From Pseudonocardia humida (lineage in GTDB: Bacteria > Actinomycetota > Actinomycetes > Mycobacteriales > Pseudonocardiaceae), in contig NZ_JAGSOV010000060.1 in assembly GCF_023898865.1 (NCBI RefSeq), positions 1 to 64,000 on the forward strand: DNA of 64,000 nucleotides. The letters run 5' to 3'. The notes below the pieces were generated by a model. It saw only the letters and a list, made by a program, of their open reading frames with translations, ran no database searches and had not been told where the DNA came from. Position 1 is the stretch's first letter; the number at the start of each line of letters is the position of its first letter. The translations under genes and the position numbers were made by a program. Of the stretch, positions 54,193 to 62,056 are shown one piece after another.

Positions 54193-55542
54193 TCAGGCAG
54201 GGCGGTGGAGCAGTAGGTGGGCCAGCACCGTCTGGTTCGCCTCCCACCCGTCAGGGAGCTTCGCCGGCAGATCGAGGTATACCGGCGCCGCGAGCGGGTG
54301 GGCGTCGAGCAGCTCGGCCGTGCCGGCGCGACCGACCACGACGCATGCATGCCGATGCCGCGAGATCATCACGCAGAGCCGTCCGCTCTCAAGATGAAAT
54401 TCGGTCGCGTCCCGACGACCGGCGAGGGGGTGCCAAGCGAGCATGACGTCGTACTCCCGCCCCTGGAGGCGGTTCGCAGTGTCGACGACGACCTGGGCGA
54501 GCTCGGGTTGGTCCCGCGTGGCAGCGTCGCGCATCGCGACGCGCACGGCCTCGGCCTGGTCTCGATGTGCGGTTGCGACTGCGACTCGATCGCCGGTGAG
54601 GCGGCGCCCCGATGGGGCTTCTTCGCAGGCTGTCTGCGGGTTCCGCTGGAAGAGCCGGATTGCGAGATCGACGAGCGCGTCGACGATCTCGGCGTCGATA
54701 CGGCCGGTGTATCTCGAAGGCAGCTCCCAATACCCCCAGCCGGACGCCGCCGCCATGTCAAGGACGCGGTCGGAGGGTCTGCCCACGTCGACCCGATCCA
54801 GGTTCAGCGTCCGCTCGTTGGGCAGCGTGCCAGCGTTGAACGGGCGGTCGTAGAAGGCGTTGGATACCACCGGCGCGGCCGAGTGGGGCAGCCGCCAGCT
54901 CACGGGGAGGCGCAACGGCTCGTGCGGGTGGCTCTGTAGCAGCACGCCGGCGGCGGTCGCGAGTGGCCCGAGTGCCTGTCCGGCCCACCTGCTGTCATCG
55001 ACGGTGGTGAACGGGTCGAGCTGGCCGGGGTCGCCGACCGCAAGCGCTCGGTCGAACAGGTTCGCCACCGCGTACAGGGCGTCGGAGCGCATTTGGTACG
55101 CCTCGTCGATGATCCCAAGTGGGAAATGTGGTGCAGGTGCGGCACGCCGGTCGTTGCACCAAGCCCACTTCTTCGCGGTGCTAACGATGACCTCGCAGTG
55201 GGCCAGGTCGCGCCACCGGCCGCTGGTCACGACCTGCCCGGACGCCAGTACCGCGGGTGGGACCTCATGGCTGCTGCTCACCAGCCGCCCGACGCTCAGC
55301 CCGGCGGCACCGAGGCGGTGCACGAGGTCGTCGGCCTGGTTGTTCGTCTGGACGACGACCGGGACGGTGCCTGCCCCGAGGTCACGGACGAGCGCTCGAG
55401 AGGCGCTGACGACGAGGGTGCTCTTGCCCGCGCCTGGCGGACTGTCGACGACGAGGGCGCGGCCCCAGTCGGCGGAGCGGAGCGCGGCGAGCACCGCCTC
55501 GGCTGCGGCGCGCGCGGCGGCGGCGGCGTTCGGGTCGGGCAT
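54193..55542 (-). CDS. Superfamily 1 helicase (Dna2/Upf1-like)
   Basis: The 449-residue protein carries all the SF1 motifs in a short frame: Walker A PPGAGKST at 35-42, motif Ia VVVQTNNQADDLV, Walker B IIDEAYQ with Asp146 and Glu147, motif III VGDPGQLDPF at 169-178, motif IV VSWRLPHSA, motif V DTANRLQGREYDVMLAW, and motif VI CVMISRHRHACVVVGR. Motif order and the GREYD form are those of SF1B helicases moving 5' to 3'. No nuclease or accessory domain is attached. It is the last gene of the four-gene operon that includes a Cas4-like nuclease, so the two may act as a split Dna2-like unit. Confidence 0.88.
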   Translation of the reverse strand: MPDPNAAAAARAAAEAVLAALRSADWGRALVVDSPPGAGKSTLVVSASRALVRDLGAGTVPVVVQTNNQADDLVHRLGAAGLSVGRLVSSSHEVPPAVLASGQVVTSGRWRDLAHCEVIVSTAKKWAWCNDRRAAPAPHFPLGIIDEAYQMRSDALYAVANLFDRALAVGDPGQLDPFTTVDDSRWAGQALGPLATAAGVLLQSHPHEPLRLPVSWRLPHSAAPVVSNAFYDRPFNAGTLPNERTLNLDRVDVGRPSDRVLDMAAASGWGYWELPSRYTGRIDAEIVDALVDLAIRLFQRNPQTACEEAPSGRRLTGDRVAVATAHRDQAEAVRVAMRDAATRDQPELAQVVVDTANRLQGREYDVMLAWHPLAGRRDATEFHLESGRLCVMISRHRHACVVVGRAGTAELLDAHPLAAPVYLDLPAKLPDGWEANQTVLAHLLLHRPA

Positions 55543-55573
55543 GAAGGCGTCCTTTAGCGATCAGGAGTTGATG

Positions 55574-57016
55574 TCACGCGGGCGCGTCGGTGTCGATCGC
55601 CGGGTTCGCGGCGGGCGGCTGCGGGATCTGGTGCGTCCACGCGTCCCTGAGTTCGTGAAGCGGCGTCGGCTGCTGCGGCTCGGGCGACAGGCACATCAGC
55701 CGCGCTGTCTCACCCACCCCCGGTAGCAACGCCGGGGGTCCGGTGCGCGGCCGAAGCCCTCCGCGTAGCTCAACGTCAACCTGGGGTGGGTCCTCCCGCC
55801 TCGCGATGACGCACCCGCGGACGCGGGGGTCATCCACGCTCCATACGTCGCTGCCGGGTCGCACCGGCGGTGTCGCCGGAAGGTCGATCGTCAGTAGCGG
55901 CCGTATCACATTCCTTTGGCCGCCGGGGGGCACCAGCCGGCGCGCGTAATCGGCGGCTCGGACAGTTCCTCGCAACGCCTTCCCGTCCGCCTCAAGCGCG
56001 GCAAATCGCAGCGGATCGTCCAGCACCTGCTGCGCCTCCAACGCGCTCTGCGCGCGCTCGCGCTCATCGAGCATCCACGTCGCCCTGCGCGCGCTGTCGA
56101 CGTTCGCGATGCGCGCGTCCGGAGCTTCCCCGTAGGTCCGCCAGTCAGACCACTTCGCCGCGTCCTCTGCGAACCGAGCGGCGGCTCCCGTTGCGGTGGG
56201 CAGCCGCAGCAGCAGCGCCCTGCCGTGCCACAGGTCCTGCCACGTCAGTGCAAGTGCCTCCTGGCAGAGGTCGACGATGGGGCCGGCAAGCGAGGCGACG
56301 ACGTCTGGGTCGACGCTGCGTCCTCGGGCGTCGTTGAAGTCGCCTACCAGCCGCGCCAGCTCCTCGTCCCAGCCCGGGTCGCTGGTCGGACCGGCGGGTG
56401 TGCTGCGGCGCTCGGCCTCGGCGGCCACGGCGGCGTCCCGGCCGGACCAAGCTGCAGGCGGGTCGATCCAGGCGAGCGTCGCCGGCAGTTGGGTGTCCTC
56501 GATATCGCTCTGTCCGGTCCGCCAGTGCTGTGCAAGAGCACCGGTGAGGGGAACGACTACGGCGCTGCCGGGATGCTCGGCACGTTCCGTGAGCCACGCG
56601 AGGTGCCGCGCGCCGAGCACGGTTGCGGGCGGGACAGCGCTGCCCGTCGGCGGGTGGCGCAAGCTGCGCCCAAGCACGCCGAGGAACTTCGCCGTCGCCG
56701 GGTTGGCGACGAGCAACTGCGGCGCTTCCCCCTCCGGCGCCGAGCGCGCCCACGTAAGCATGTCCAGCATGAACTCGTTGAGCAGCTTGAACCGGATCTC
56801 GCGGCTGCGCGGCTCCGGCGCCACGAGCAGCTTCGGCGCAGCCGGGTCATTGCCGTACATCACGGCGAGCGGGCTGGCGGCATCGCCAGCGAGCTTGTAG
56901 ATCGCGACGGCCATTGGCTGGCGTAACAGGCGCAGGTGGCAGCGGGCCGCGCGTGGCATCGCGTTGCCGGTTGCGGCCGCCGTCACGTGCAGATAGGTGT
57001 CGAGGTTGCCGCTCAC
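55574..57016 (-). CDS. Unrecognised protein linked to the helicase-nuclease operon
   Basis: The protein of about 480 residues starts at GTG 57,016, which overlaps the stop of the nuclease gene (GTGA). The longer frame upstream is antisense-like and Arg-rich, so I rejected it. It begins GNLDTYLHVTAAATGNAMPR. It has segments EIRFKLLNEFMLDMLTWARS, QLLVANPATAKFLGVLGRSL, PIVDLCQEALALTWQDLWHG and WMLDERERAQSALEAQQVLD. It has no Walker, nuclease or zinc motif. A scaffold or sensor of the neighbouring helicase and nuclease is the natural guess, without direct evidence. Confidence 0.75.
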   Translation of the reverse strand: MSGNLDTYLHVTAAATGNAMPRAARCHLRLLRQPMAVAIYKLAGDAASPLAVMYGNDPAAPKLLVAPEPRSREIRFKLLNEFMLDMLTWARSAPEGEAPQLLVANPATAKFLGVLGRSLRHPPTGSAVPPATVLGARHLAWLTERAEHPGSAVVVPLTGALAQHWRTGQSDIEDTQLPATLAWIDPPAAWSGRDAAVAAEAERRSTPAGPTSDPGWDEELARLVGDFNDARGRSVDPDVVASLAGPIVDLCQEALALTWQDLWHGRALLLRLPTATGAAARFAEDAAKWSDWRTYGEAPDARIANVDSARRATWMLDERERAQSALEAQQVLDDPLRFAALEADGKALRGTVRAADYARRLVPPGGQRNVIRPLLTIDLPATPPVRPGSDVWSVDDPRVRGCVIARREDPPQVDVELRGGLRPRTGPPALLPGVGETARLMCLSPEPQQPTPLHELRDAWTHQIPQPPAANPAIDTDAPA

Positions 57017-58143
57017 GCTGCACCCCCCGCGGCGAGGAAGGCACGGCGCCCGGCGGCAAGTGCCGCCACGACGTCTACGTCCTCCGGGCGCGGTGGGATG
57101 CCTGTAGCCGCCGCGGCGGCAGCGGCCGGGACGTCGTCGAGGCCGCCAAGCGCGTTGCGGGTGCCGATGCCCAGCGCGCCAGCAGCGCCAGCCGCGACTG
57201 CGCGCAACCGGCAGTAGTACGCGAGTTCGCATCCGCTAAGGCACGACGGCAGATACTCGTTCGGCAGCGCCTCGAGCGACTCCTCCGCGTCCTCCGCGGT
57301 CATGCCAGCCGGGAACGTGAGCGTCGGGTCGAGCTCGTCGAGAAGATCCTTGATACGCGTACGCCGGGAGAGCTGGCGCGCCAGCGACCGGATCTCCCGC
57401 CTGACGTCGAGGATGGCGCTGGTTGGAGTGAGCCCGTAGTTCTTCGCGCAGACCAGCAGCACATCGGTGCTCACCAGTTCCGCCGGCAGCCCGATGTCCG
57501 TGAGGGTTTCTACCAGGCTCAGTACGTACACCGCCGTCTGCCGGGCAGCCTGCTCTAGGTGCGCCTGGTCGACCGGGACGCCGGCGATCACGGGGAAGCC
57601 CTTGATCTCGACGACGTGCAGCTTCCCGCCAACGAGGAACGCGAGGGCATCCTGCTCGAGGAACACGGTGCTGTCGCCGATCCGCAACGTCGTGACGGCG
57701 TGTCGGAGCACGTTGTAGGCACTGTCGTCGCCGTCCGCGAGCCGTCGGAGCGCCGCCCGCGTCTCCGCTGCCCGCAGGCGCATCTCCTTCTCGCCCGAGG
57801 TTGCAGCCGTGCTGATCGACAGGTCCTTGAACCGGGCGTGCGGAACCTCAAGGCCGAGCCGCTCCCGCAGCTGCGCCAGCAGGTGCGCGCACCCGTCACG
57901 GGTCACGATGTCCTCGAACAGGTTCCCGCGGCGGAGTGCGAATGGACTCTGCTCATCCCGGAACGGGTGTCCCAGCAGCCGGGCAAGCTGGCCCTTGTCG
58001 ACCTGGGCCGCGTCAAGCACGGCGCGTCGGCGGCAGCCGGGGGAATCCAGGCTCGCGGCGACGCTGCGTGCGTTCGGCCGCTTGGTCTTCAGCGACCCGC
58101 GCAGCGCGGCCAGCCGCGCGTCGATGCCGTCGACGGCTGTCAT
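57013..58143 (-). CDS. Cas4/RecB-like Fe-S nuclease
   Basis: The 376-residue protein has the exact plan of Fe-S-cluster RecB nucleases such as Cas4, AddB and Dna2. A lone N-terminal Cys37 (SPGCRRRAVLDAA) comes first, then RRGNLFEDIV near 71. The nuclease core has Asp165 (EQDALAFLVGG), Glu179-x-Lys181 (HVVEIKGFP) and Q-x3-Y at 202-206 (RQTAVYVLSL). Three C-terminal cysteines, Cys301, Cys305 and Cys311 (SCLSGCELAYYCR), complete the cluster. ATG 58,143 was chosen because it follows the upstream stop by one base (TGAGATG). No CRISPR array is present. Expected role: end resection of DNA with the helicase. Confidence 0.85.
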   Translation of the reverse strand: MTAVDGIDARLAALRGSLKTKRPNARSVAASLDSPGCRRRAVLDAAQVDKGQLARLLGHPFRDEQSPFALRRGNLFEDIVTRDGCAHLLAQLRERLGLEVPHARFKDLSISTAATSGEKEMRLRAAETRAALRRLADGDDSAYNVLRHAVTTLRIGDSTVFLEQDALAFLVGGKLHVVEIKGFPVIAGVPVDQAHLEQAARQTAVYVLSLVETLTDIGLPAELVSTDVLLVCAKNYGLTPTSAILDVRREIRSLARQLSRRTRIKDLLDELDPTLTFPAGMTAEDAEESLEALPNEYLPSCLSGCELAYYCRLRAVAAGAAGALGIGTRNALGGLDDVPAAAAAAATGIPPRPEDVDVVAALAAGRRAFLAAGGAA

Positions 58144-58144
58144 C

Positions 58145-58933
58145 TCAGCCTCGCCTCCCGGCCCGCGACTTCCCGCCATCGATAACCTTCAGCTGCGCGC
58201 CGAACAACGCCTGCTCGCCAACAAGCTGATCCAGCCGCCCAGCCGCCTGCTCCCGCTCCTTGCGGTCGGTGGGCTCGATCTGTTCGAGCTCGGCCTGCGC
58301 CGAGTCGCGAGCCGTCTGCGGGTCGAGATGATCTCGGTGGGCCCCTGGCAGCGAGGCCGCGAATCTCCACAGGAGGCGATCGAGCGCGACCGGCACCTCC
58401 TGGCCGTGGGCGAGCACTGCATCGGCGGCCACGATTGTGATCCGCAGGTGCGCTGTGCGGTGCGTCAAGGGCCCGACGACGCGGTCAGTCGGGGGCCAGT
58501 CGCTTAGCGCGAGCAGTCCGCGCACGGGCGCGAGCGTGTCAGCCGCGAGCGCCGGTACGACGTACCACGGCCGGCCTCCGGGCGTGCGTCGGTACGACGA
58601 GCGCTCGTCGTGGCGCAGAGACGACAGCGCCTTGTACGGCACCTCCTCCCCGTACTGCGCGTAGTGCCAGGCGCCGATCTGGTTCAAGGAGGCCGGTACT
58701 CCAAGCTCGGTCAGCACCGCTCGTGCCTGGTCGCGGCTGCTCCGAGGCGGCAGCGGCGCCACGGCTCCGGTCTTCGCCGCCGCGCGTTCCCACGCACGGT
58801 CCCGTTCCCGCTCAAGGCGCCGCAGCCGTCGCGTCACCTCCATCCAGGCGTCGACGTCGCCGCTCTCCAACGCCGTCTGGGCCGCGGCCTGCGCCGTCGT
58901 GATCTGCTCAAGCAGCCCTGACACTTCCGTCAT
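58145..58933 (-). CDS. Coiled-coil protein with winged-helix-like middle, first gene of the operon
   Basis: The 262-residue protein starts with a helical coil (LEQITTAQAAAQTALESGDV, TRRLRRLERERDRAWERA). A region like a winged helix follows (DQARAVLTELGVPASLNQIG, EVPYKALSSLRHDERSSY, RPWYVVPAL). A second helical part ends in KEREQAAGRLDQLVGEQALF. I do not recognise the family. As first gene of the nuclease-helicase operon, the middle domain could bind DNA and control the operon or direct its enzymes. Confidence 0.75.
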   Translation of the reverse strand: MTEVSGLLEQITTAQAAAQTALESGDVDAWMEVTRRLRRLERERDRAWERAAAKTGAVAPLPPRSSRDQARAVLTELGVPASLNQIGAWHYAQYGEEVPYKALSSLRHDERSSYRRTPGGRPWYVVPALAADTLAPVRGLLALSDWPPTDRVVGPLTHRTAHLRITIVAADAVLAHGQEVPVALDRLLWRFAASLPGAHRDHLDPQTARDSAQAELEQIEPTDRKEREQAAGRLDQLVGEQALFGAQLKVIDGGKSRAGRRG

Positions 58934-59282
58934 ACCCCAGACAGTACCGGTGAGTTCCAGATATTGTCCAGACTCGCGAGGAACCTCGGTCGCTCCCGGG
59001 CCAGTGCAAGGCGATCATCGACCGTCGAAGACGCCCGGATCGACATCCGATCGACCGCTGCGCGGTCGGCCGCCCCGCGAACTGTGGCTGGTCAACCCCG
59101 TCAACGCCTGCGTCGTCCCGCGAACGCGCCAAGGACGAGCTCGGCGCCGCTATGTGGACCAAGCGCCGGTGCGCAGGCAACCGCGCGAGCGGCTGGCCGC
59201 CAAGCGCACCGACCGCAATGCCCAGACGGCGCCGCCCGATCACCACCAACGTCGACTTCACCGGCCATCAGCAGAAGATCCG
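58934..59282. other. Non-coding gap between the defence operon and the integrase
   Basis: About 350 bases without a gene I can support; the promoter of the minus-strand operon is expected at its left edge. A 22-codon frame ending at 59,286 (RRRRPITTNVDFTGHQQKIR) has no start signal and may be a remnant. Confidence 0.4.
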
Positions 59283-60794
59283 CTAAGCGACTGTGGCGCG
59301 CCGTCCCCGCGCGACCCGGACGCGGCCCTCGTCGCGCAGCGTCGCGACGGCACGCTGTGCTGTGCTGATGGCAACCCCGTACCGGGTGCCGAGTTCCTTG
59401 CACGTCGGCAGCTGGTCACCGGAGGTGAGCGCTCCGCACCGGATCGCTCCGCGCAGGTCAGTGGCGATCAGCTCATGGGGCGGAGGATCGTGCGAACTTG
59501 ACCCACTGCCGGCCGGGAGAGCGGCAGCCGGCTCGGTCGTCTGGAGGATGTCGGGTAGCCGCGCGGCGAGCGTCTCGGCGGCCCGTTGGTCCGCCTCCGC
59601 GACCCATGCTGCGTACACCCGGAGGGTGGTGGTTCCACCGCCGCTGTGCCCCAGGCGGCCGGCGACAGTCCGTACGTCCACCCCGGCCGCGATCAGCTCG
59701 GTCGCAGAGAAGTGGCGCAGCTGGTGAATGTGCATGTCCCAGCCGAGCCGCGCGCACATCCGCCGGTACCGCTGAGTCACGGTGTCGGGCCGGACCGGGG
59801 TTGAGCCGTCGAGCGAGCTGGAGAACACGAAGCCGTCAGCCGCCAGCTCGGTGCCGAGCGCGGTCGCCAGCTCAGCTCGGCGGTGGAGGTAGGACCGTAG
59901 GAGCGCGAGGGTCTGGGCGTCCAGCACGATCCGCCGGCGCTGGTGGGTCTTGGTGTCCTTCTCCCACACCCGCGAGCCGAGCTGGCCGAGGCTCGACCCG
60001 ATCCGGACGACGCACTGGGCGAAGTCGACGTCGCGCCAGCGCAGCGCGCACAGCTCGCCGCGGCGAGCGCCGGTCGTCATGGCCAGCCAGACGAGCATGC
60101 CCCAGTCTGGGTCGGTGAGCGCGGTCGTGACGATCCGCGCGGCCTGTGCCGGCGTCGGGGGCTGCGGGTCAGCCTTCGGGAGCGCCGGCGGTTCGGCCTG
60201 CCGGACGGGGTTGCTGCCCACCCACCGCCACCGCACGGCCCGCGTGAACGCGCCGTTGAGGAGATTGTGCGTCTGCCGGACCGAGGAGGTGCTGAGCGGG
60301 CGGCAGCGGTGCGGCCCGCAGCGCTTGTCACAGGTGTGCTCGCCGTCGGTGTGGTGCTCGTCGACTGGGCGGCCGCCGCAGTGCGTCCGGCAGCGGCGCA
60401 GCTCGCGGTAGAAGGAGTCCAGTGTCTCGCCGTCGATCCGGCCGACGGCCAGGCGCCCGAGCAGCGGGCCGATGTGCAGGCGGACGAGGCGCTCGTAGCC
60501 GGCGCGGGTGGTGTCCTCGATCTGCAGGACGTCGAGGTAGCGCTCCATCAGCTGCGCGACGGTGGCCCTCGTCCGCGGGTTGCGCCGCTCGTCGACCTCG
60601 GCCTGCATGCGGGTCCGGGCCTTCTCGGCGAGCTTGGCCGCGTCCTTGCCGGCCGGGATGACCTCGGTCAGGTGGTGGCGCTTGCCGGAGATCGGATCGA
60701 CGCCGGCGTACACGCGCACCCGCAGCGAACCGCTGGGGAGCGTCTCGATCTCGCCGCGCTGGCGCTGGCGCCGCGTGGAGCCCGAAGGCGGCAT
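59283..60794 (-). CDS. int: Tyrosine integrase with C-terminal GntR-type domain
   Basis: The 503-residue protein has an N-terminal arm-binding part and a core-binding domain with a Cys/His-rich insert at residues 135-165 (CRTHCGG, CDKRCGPHRC). The catalytic domain has Arg244 in TTGARRGELCALRW, His357 and Arg360 in HIHQLRHFSATELI, His383 in LGHSGGGTTT, and the nucleophile Tyr394 in LRVYAAW. Normal relatives end soon after. Here residues 437-503 form a GntR winged helix (ELIATDLRGAIRCGALTSGD, QLPTCKELGTRYGVAISTAQ). The gene reads away from tRNA-Arg, 80 bases from it, and carries out integration there. Confidence 0.93.
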   Translation of the reverse strand: MPPSGSTRRQRQRGEIETLPSGSLRVRVYAGVDPISGKRHHLTEVIPAGKDAAKLAEKARTRMQAEVDERRNPRTRATVAQLMERYLDVLQIEDTTRAGYERLVRLHIGPLLGRLAVGRIDGETLDSFYRELRRCRTHCGGRPVDEHHTDGEHTCDKRCGPHRCRPLSTSSVRQTHNLLNGAFTRAVRWRWVGSNPVRQAEPPALPKADPQPPTPAQAARIVTTALTDPDWGMLVWLAMTTGARRGELCALRWRDVDFAQCVVRIGSSLGQLGSRVWEKDTKTHQRRRIVLDAQTLALLRSYLHRRAELATALGTELAADGFVFSSSLDGSTPVRPDTVTQRYRRMCARLGWDMHIHQLRHFSATELIAAGVDVRTVAGRLGHSGGGTTTLRVYAAWVAEADQRAAETLAARLPDILQTTEPAAALPAGSGSSSHDPPPHELIATDLRGAIRCGALTSGDQLPTCKELGTRYGVAISTAQRAVATLRDEGRVRVARGRRATVA

Positions 60795-60873
60795 GCAGGC
60801 AGGCTACCAGCGGTTTCACTCCACGGATGGCTCCACGAAGAAGAAGCGGCCGAGCCGATCAAGGCTCTGACCT

Positions 60874-60949
60874 TGGTGCCCCCGGCAGGATTCGAACCTG
60901 CGACGCACGGTTTAGGAAACCGATGCTCTATCCCCTGAGCTACGAGGGC
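60874..60949 (-). tRNA. tRNA-Arg (anticodon CCT)
   Basis: Read on the minus strand, the 76 bases form a full cloverleaf. The acceptor stem is GCCCTCG with CGGGGGC, the D-arm is AGCTCAGGGGATAGAGC, the anticodon loop is TTCCTAA with CCT, the T-arm is CGCAGGTTCGAATCCTGCC-like, and the CCA end is encoded. The first anticodon-stem pair is a T-T mismatch. It reads AGG codons, rare in GC-rich genomes, and this gene is a known favourite of integrases. Confidence 0.95.
60875..60918. repeat. Right attachment site (att core within tRNA-Arg)
   Basis: This 44-base copy is brought by the element and restores the 3' part of the tRNA. The crossover must lie within it. The one base that differs from the left copy (60,905) lies in the T-stem to anticodon region. 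Confidence 0.93.
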
Positions 60950-60970
60950 GCGTCAGCATCGTAGCCGCCG

Positions 60971-61996
60971 CTACCGGCGCCCCCGGGCCAGCCCGTGCTC
61001 GACGAGGCTCCGTCCCGTGTCCACCACGGTCTCCGCGGTCGGGCGCATCGTCCATCCCAGTTCGTCGGCCGCTTTCGCCGACGACAGGTGCTCCTCCCGG
61101 CCGACGAACGCGAGGGCGAGGCGGAGGGTGGGGTCGAAGCGGGCAGCGAGCCGGAACGCCCAGTTCGGCAGGCGTCGGGTGGGGACGCGGTGGCCGTGCG
61201 GGGTGAGGTCGGCGGCGAGGGTGCGGGCCATGTCGAGCAGCCAGGTGTGGGGGCCGGCGCAGATGTAGCGGTTGCCGGGGGCCTTGGGGCTCTCCAGCGC
61301 CAGCCGGTGGGCGGTCGCGAGGTCGCGGACGTCGACGGGGGCGAACCCGAGCATCGGGACGGCGGGCATGCCGCCGGACAGCAGGCGCTGGATCGCCTCC
61401 AGCGACGTGTTCAGCCCGGGGTGCTGCAGGGGGCCGAGCACCATGCCGGGGTTGATCGAGACGAGTTCGACGCCGCCGTCCTCCGCCGCGAACCGCCACG
61501 CCGCGCGTTCGGCGAGGGTCTTGCTCTTGGCGTAGGGGGTGGCCTCCTCCGGCGTGGACCAGTCGGCCTCGGTGAGGGGGTGGGCGGGGTCGCTGGTGTT
61601 GCCCGCGGTCACGGCGGCGACCGAGGAGGTCAGCACCACCCGGCGCACCGTGCCGCCGGCGGCGGCCGCGCGCAGCACGCGCAGGGTGCCGTCGACGGCG
61701 GGGCGGATCAGCTCGTCCTCGTCCTTCGGCGCTTCGGGTGGGAAGGGGGAGGCGACGTGCAGCACGGCCGTGCAGCCGGCCGCGGCCGCGGCCCAGCCGT
61801 CGTCGGCGTCGAGGCGGGCCTCGACCAGTTCCAGCGAGCCGCCGAGGCGGTGCAGGTGCTCGGCCTTCGCGGAGCTGAGGCTGCGGACGGTGCCGCGCAC
61901 GGCGTACCCGTGCGCGATCAGCTCGGCGATGCAGTGCCCGGCGATGAAGCCGGTCGCCCCGGTGACCAGGACGAGCTCGGGTCGGGAGTCGGTCAT
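60971..61996 (-). CDS. Extended SDR, NAD(P)-dependent aldehyde/dihydroflavonol reductase type
   Basis: The 341-residue protein has the extended-SDR cofactor motif VLVTGATGFIAGHCIAELIA, RGTVRSLSSAKAEHL (an Arg suited to NADPH), AVLHVASPFPPEAPKDEDEL, Ser in VVLTSSVAAVTAG, and YAKSK with the catalytic Tyr and Lys. SINPGMVLGPLQHPGL is also typical of the cinnamoyl-CoA/dihydroflavonol reductase group. In bacteria such enzymes reduce aldehydes and ketones. It is divergent from the TetR gene at 62,057 with about 60 bases between starts, and is probably its target. Confidence 0.9.
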   Translation of the reverse strand: MTDSRPELVLVTGATGFIAGHCIAELIAHGYAVRGTVRSLSSAKAEHLHRLGGSLELVEARLDADDGWAAAAAGCTAVLHVASPFPPEAPKDEDELIRPAVDGTLRVLRAAAAGGTVRRVVLTSSVAAVTAGNTSDPAHPLTEADWSTPEEATPYAKSKTLAERAAWRFAAEDGGVELVSINPGMVLGPLQHPGLNTSLEAIQRLLSGGMPAVPMLGFAPVDVRDLATAHRLALESPKAPGNRYICAGPHTWLLDMARTLAADLTPHGHRVPTRRLPNWAFRLAARFDPTLRLALAFVGREEHLSSAKAADELGWTMRPTAETVVDTGRSLVEHGLARGRR

Positions 61997-62056
61997 GGCG
62001 GGCCCTCCAGCATCTGATCAGTGCTCAGAATCTAATCATTGTATAGACGTTCGGGG

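Larger units (their letters stand above)
30963..60918. mobile_element. 30-kb tRNA-Arg-integrated mobilizable element with defence island
   Basis: The limits are a 44-bp direct repeat (30,963-31,006 and 60,875-60,918) corresponding to the anticodon-loop-to-3'-end part of tRNA-Arg(CCT). Inside are a tyrosine integrase beside one end, an excisionase-like gene, a TraG/VirD4-like coupling protein, a MobF relaxase, SpdB-like proteins, cargo enzymes and a defence island. No VirB4, VirB6 or RepSA-type replication gene was recognised. It is therefore best called an integrative mobilizable element, or an actinomycete integrative conjugative element with an unusual transfer apparatus. Confidence 0.9.

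Noticed and set aside
57017-57232. Upstream extension of the unknown operon protein to 57,232
   Set aside because: The added residues are antisense to the nuclease gene and Arg-rich; the GTG at 57,016 gives the usual operon overlap.
57013-58143. A CRISPR-Cas locus, because of the Cas4-like nuclease
   Set aside because: No repeat-spacer array and no cas1, cas2 or effector gene is present in the window.
50165-58933. DISARM or BREX system, because of methyltransferase plus helicase
   Set aside because: No DrmA/B/C, PglZ, BrxC or PglX-like gene; the helicase is a short SF1 enzyme, and the methyltransferase pairs better with Vsr and the divergent nuclease.
30963-60918. Prophage
   Set aside because: No capsid, terminase, portal or tail genes; relaxase and coupling protein define a transfer element.
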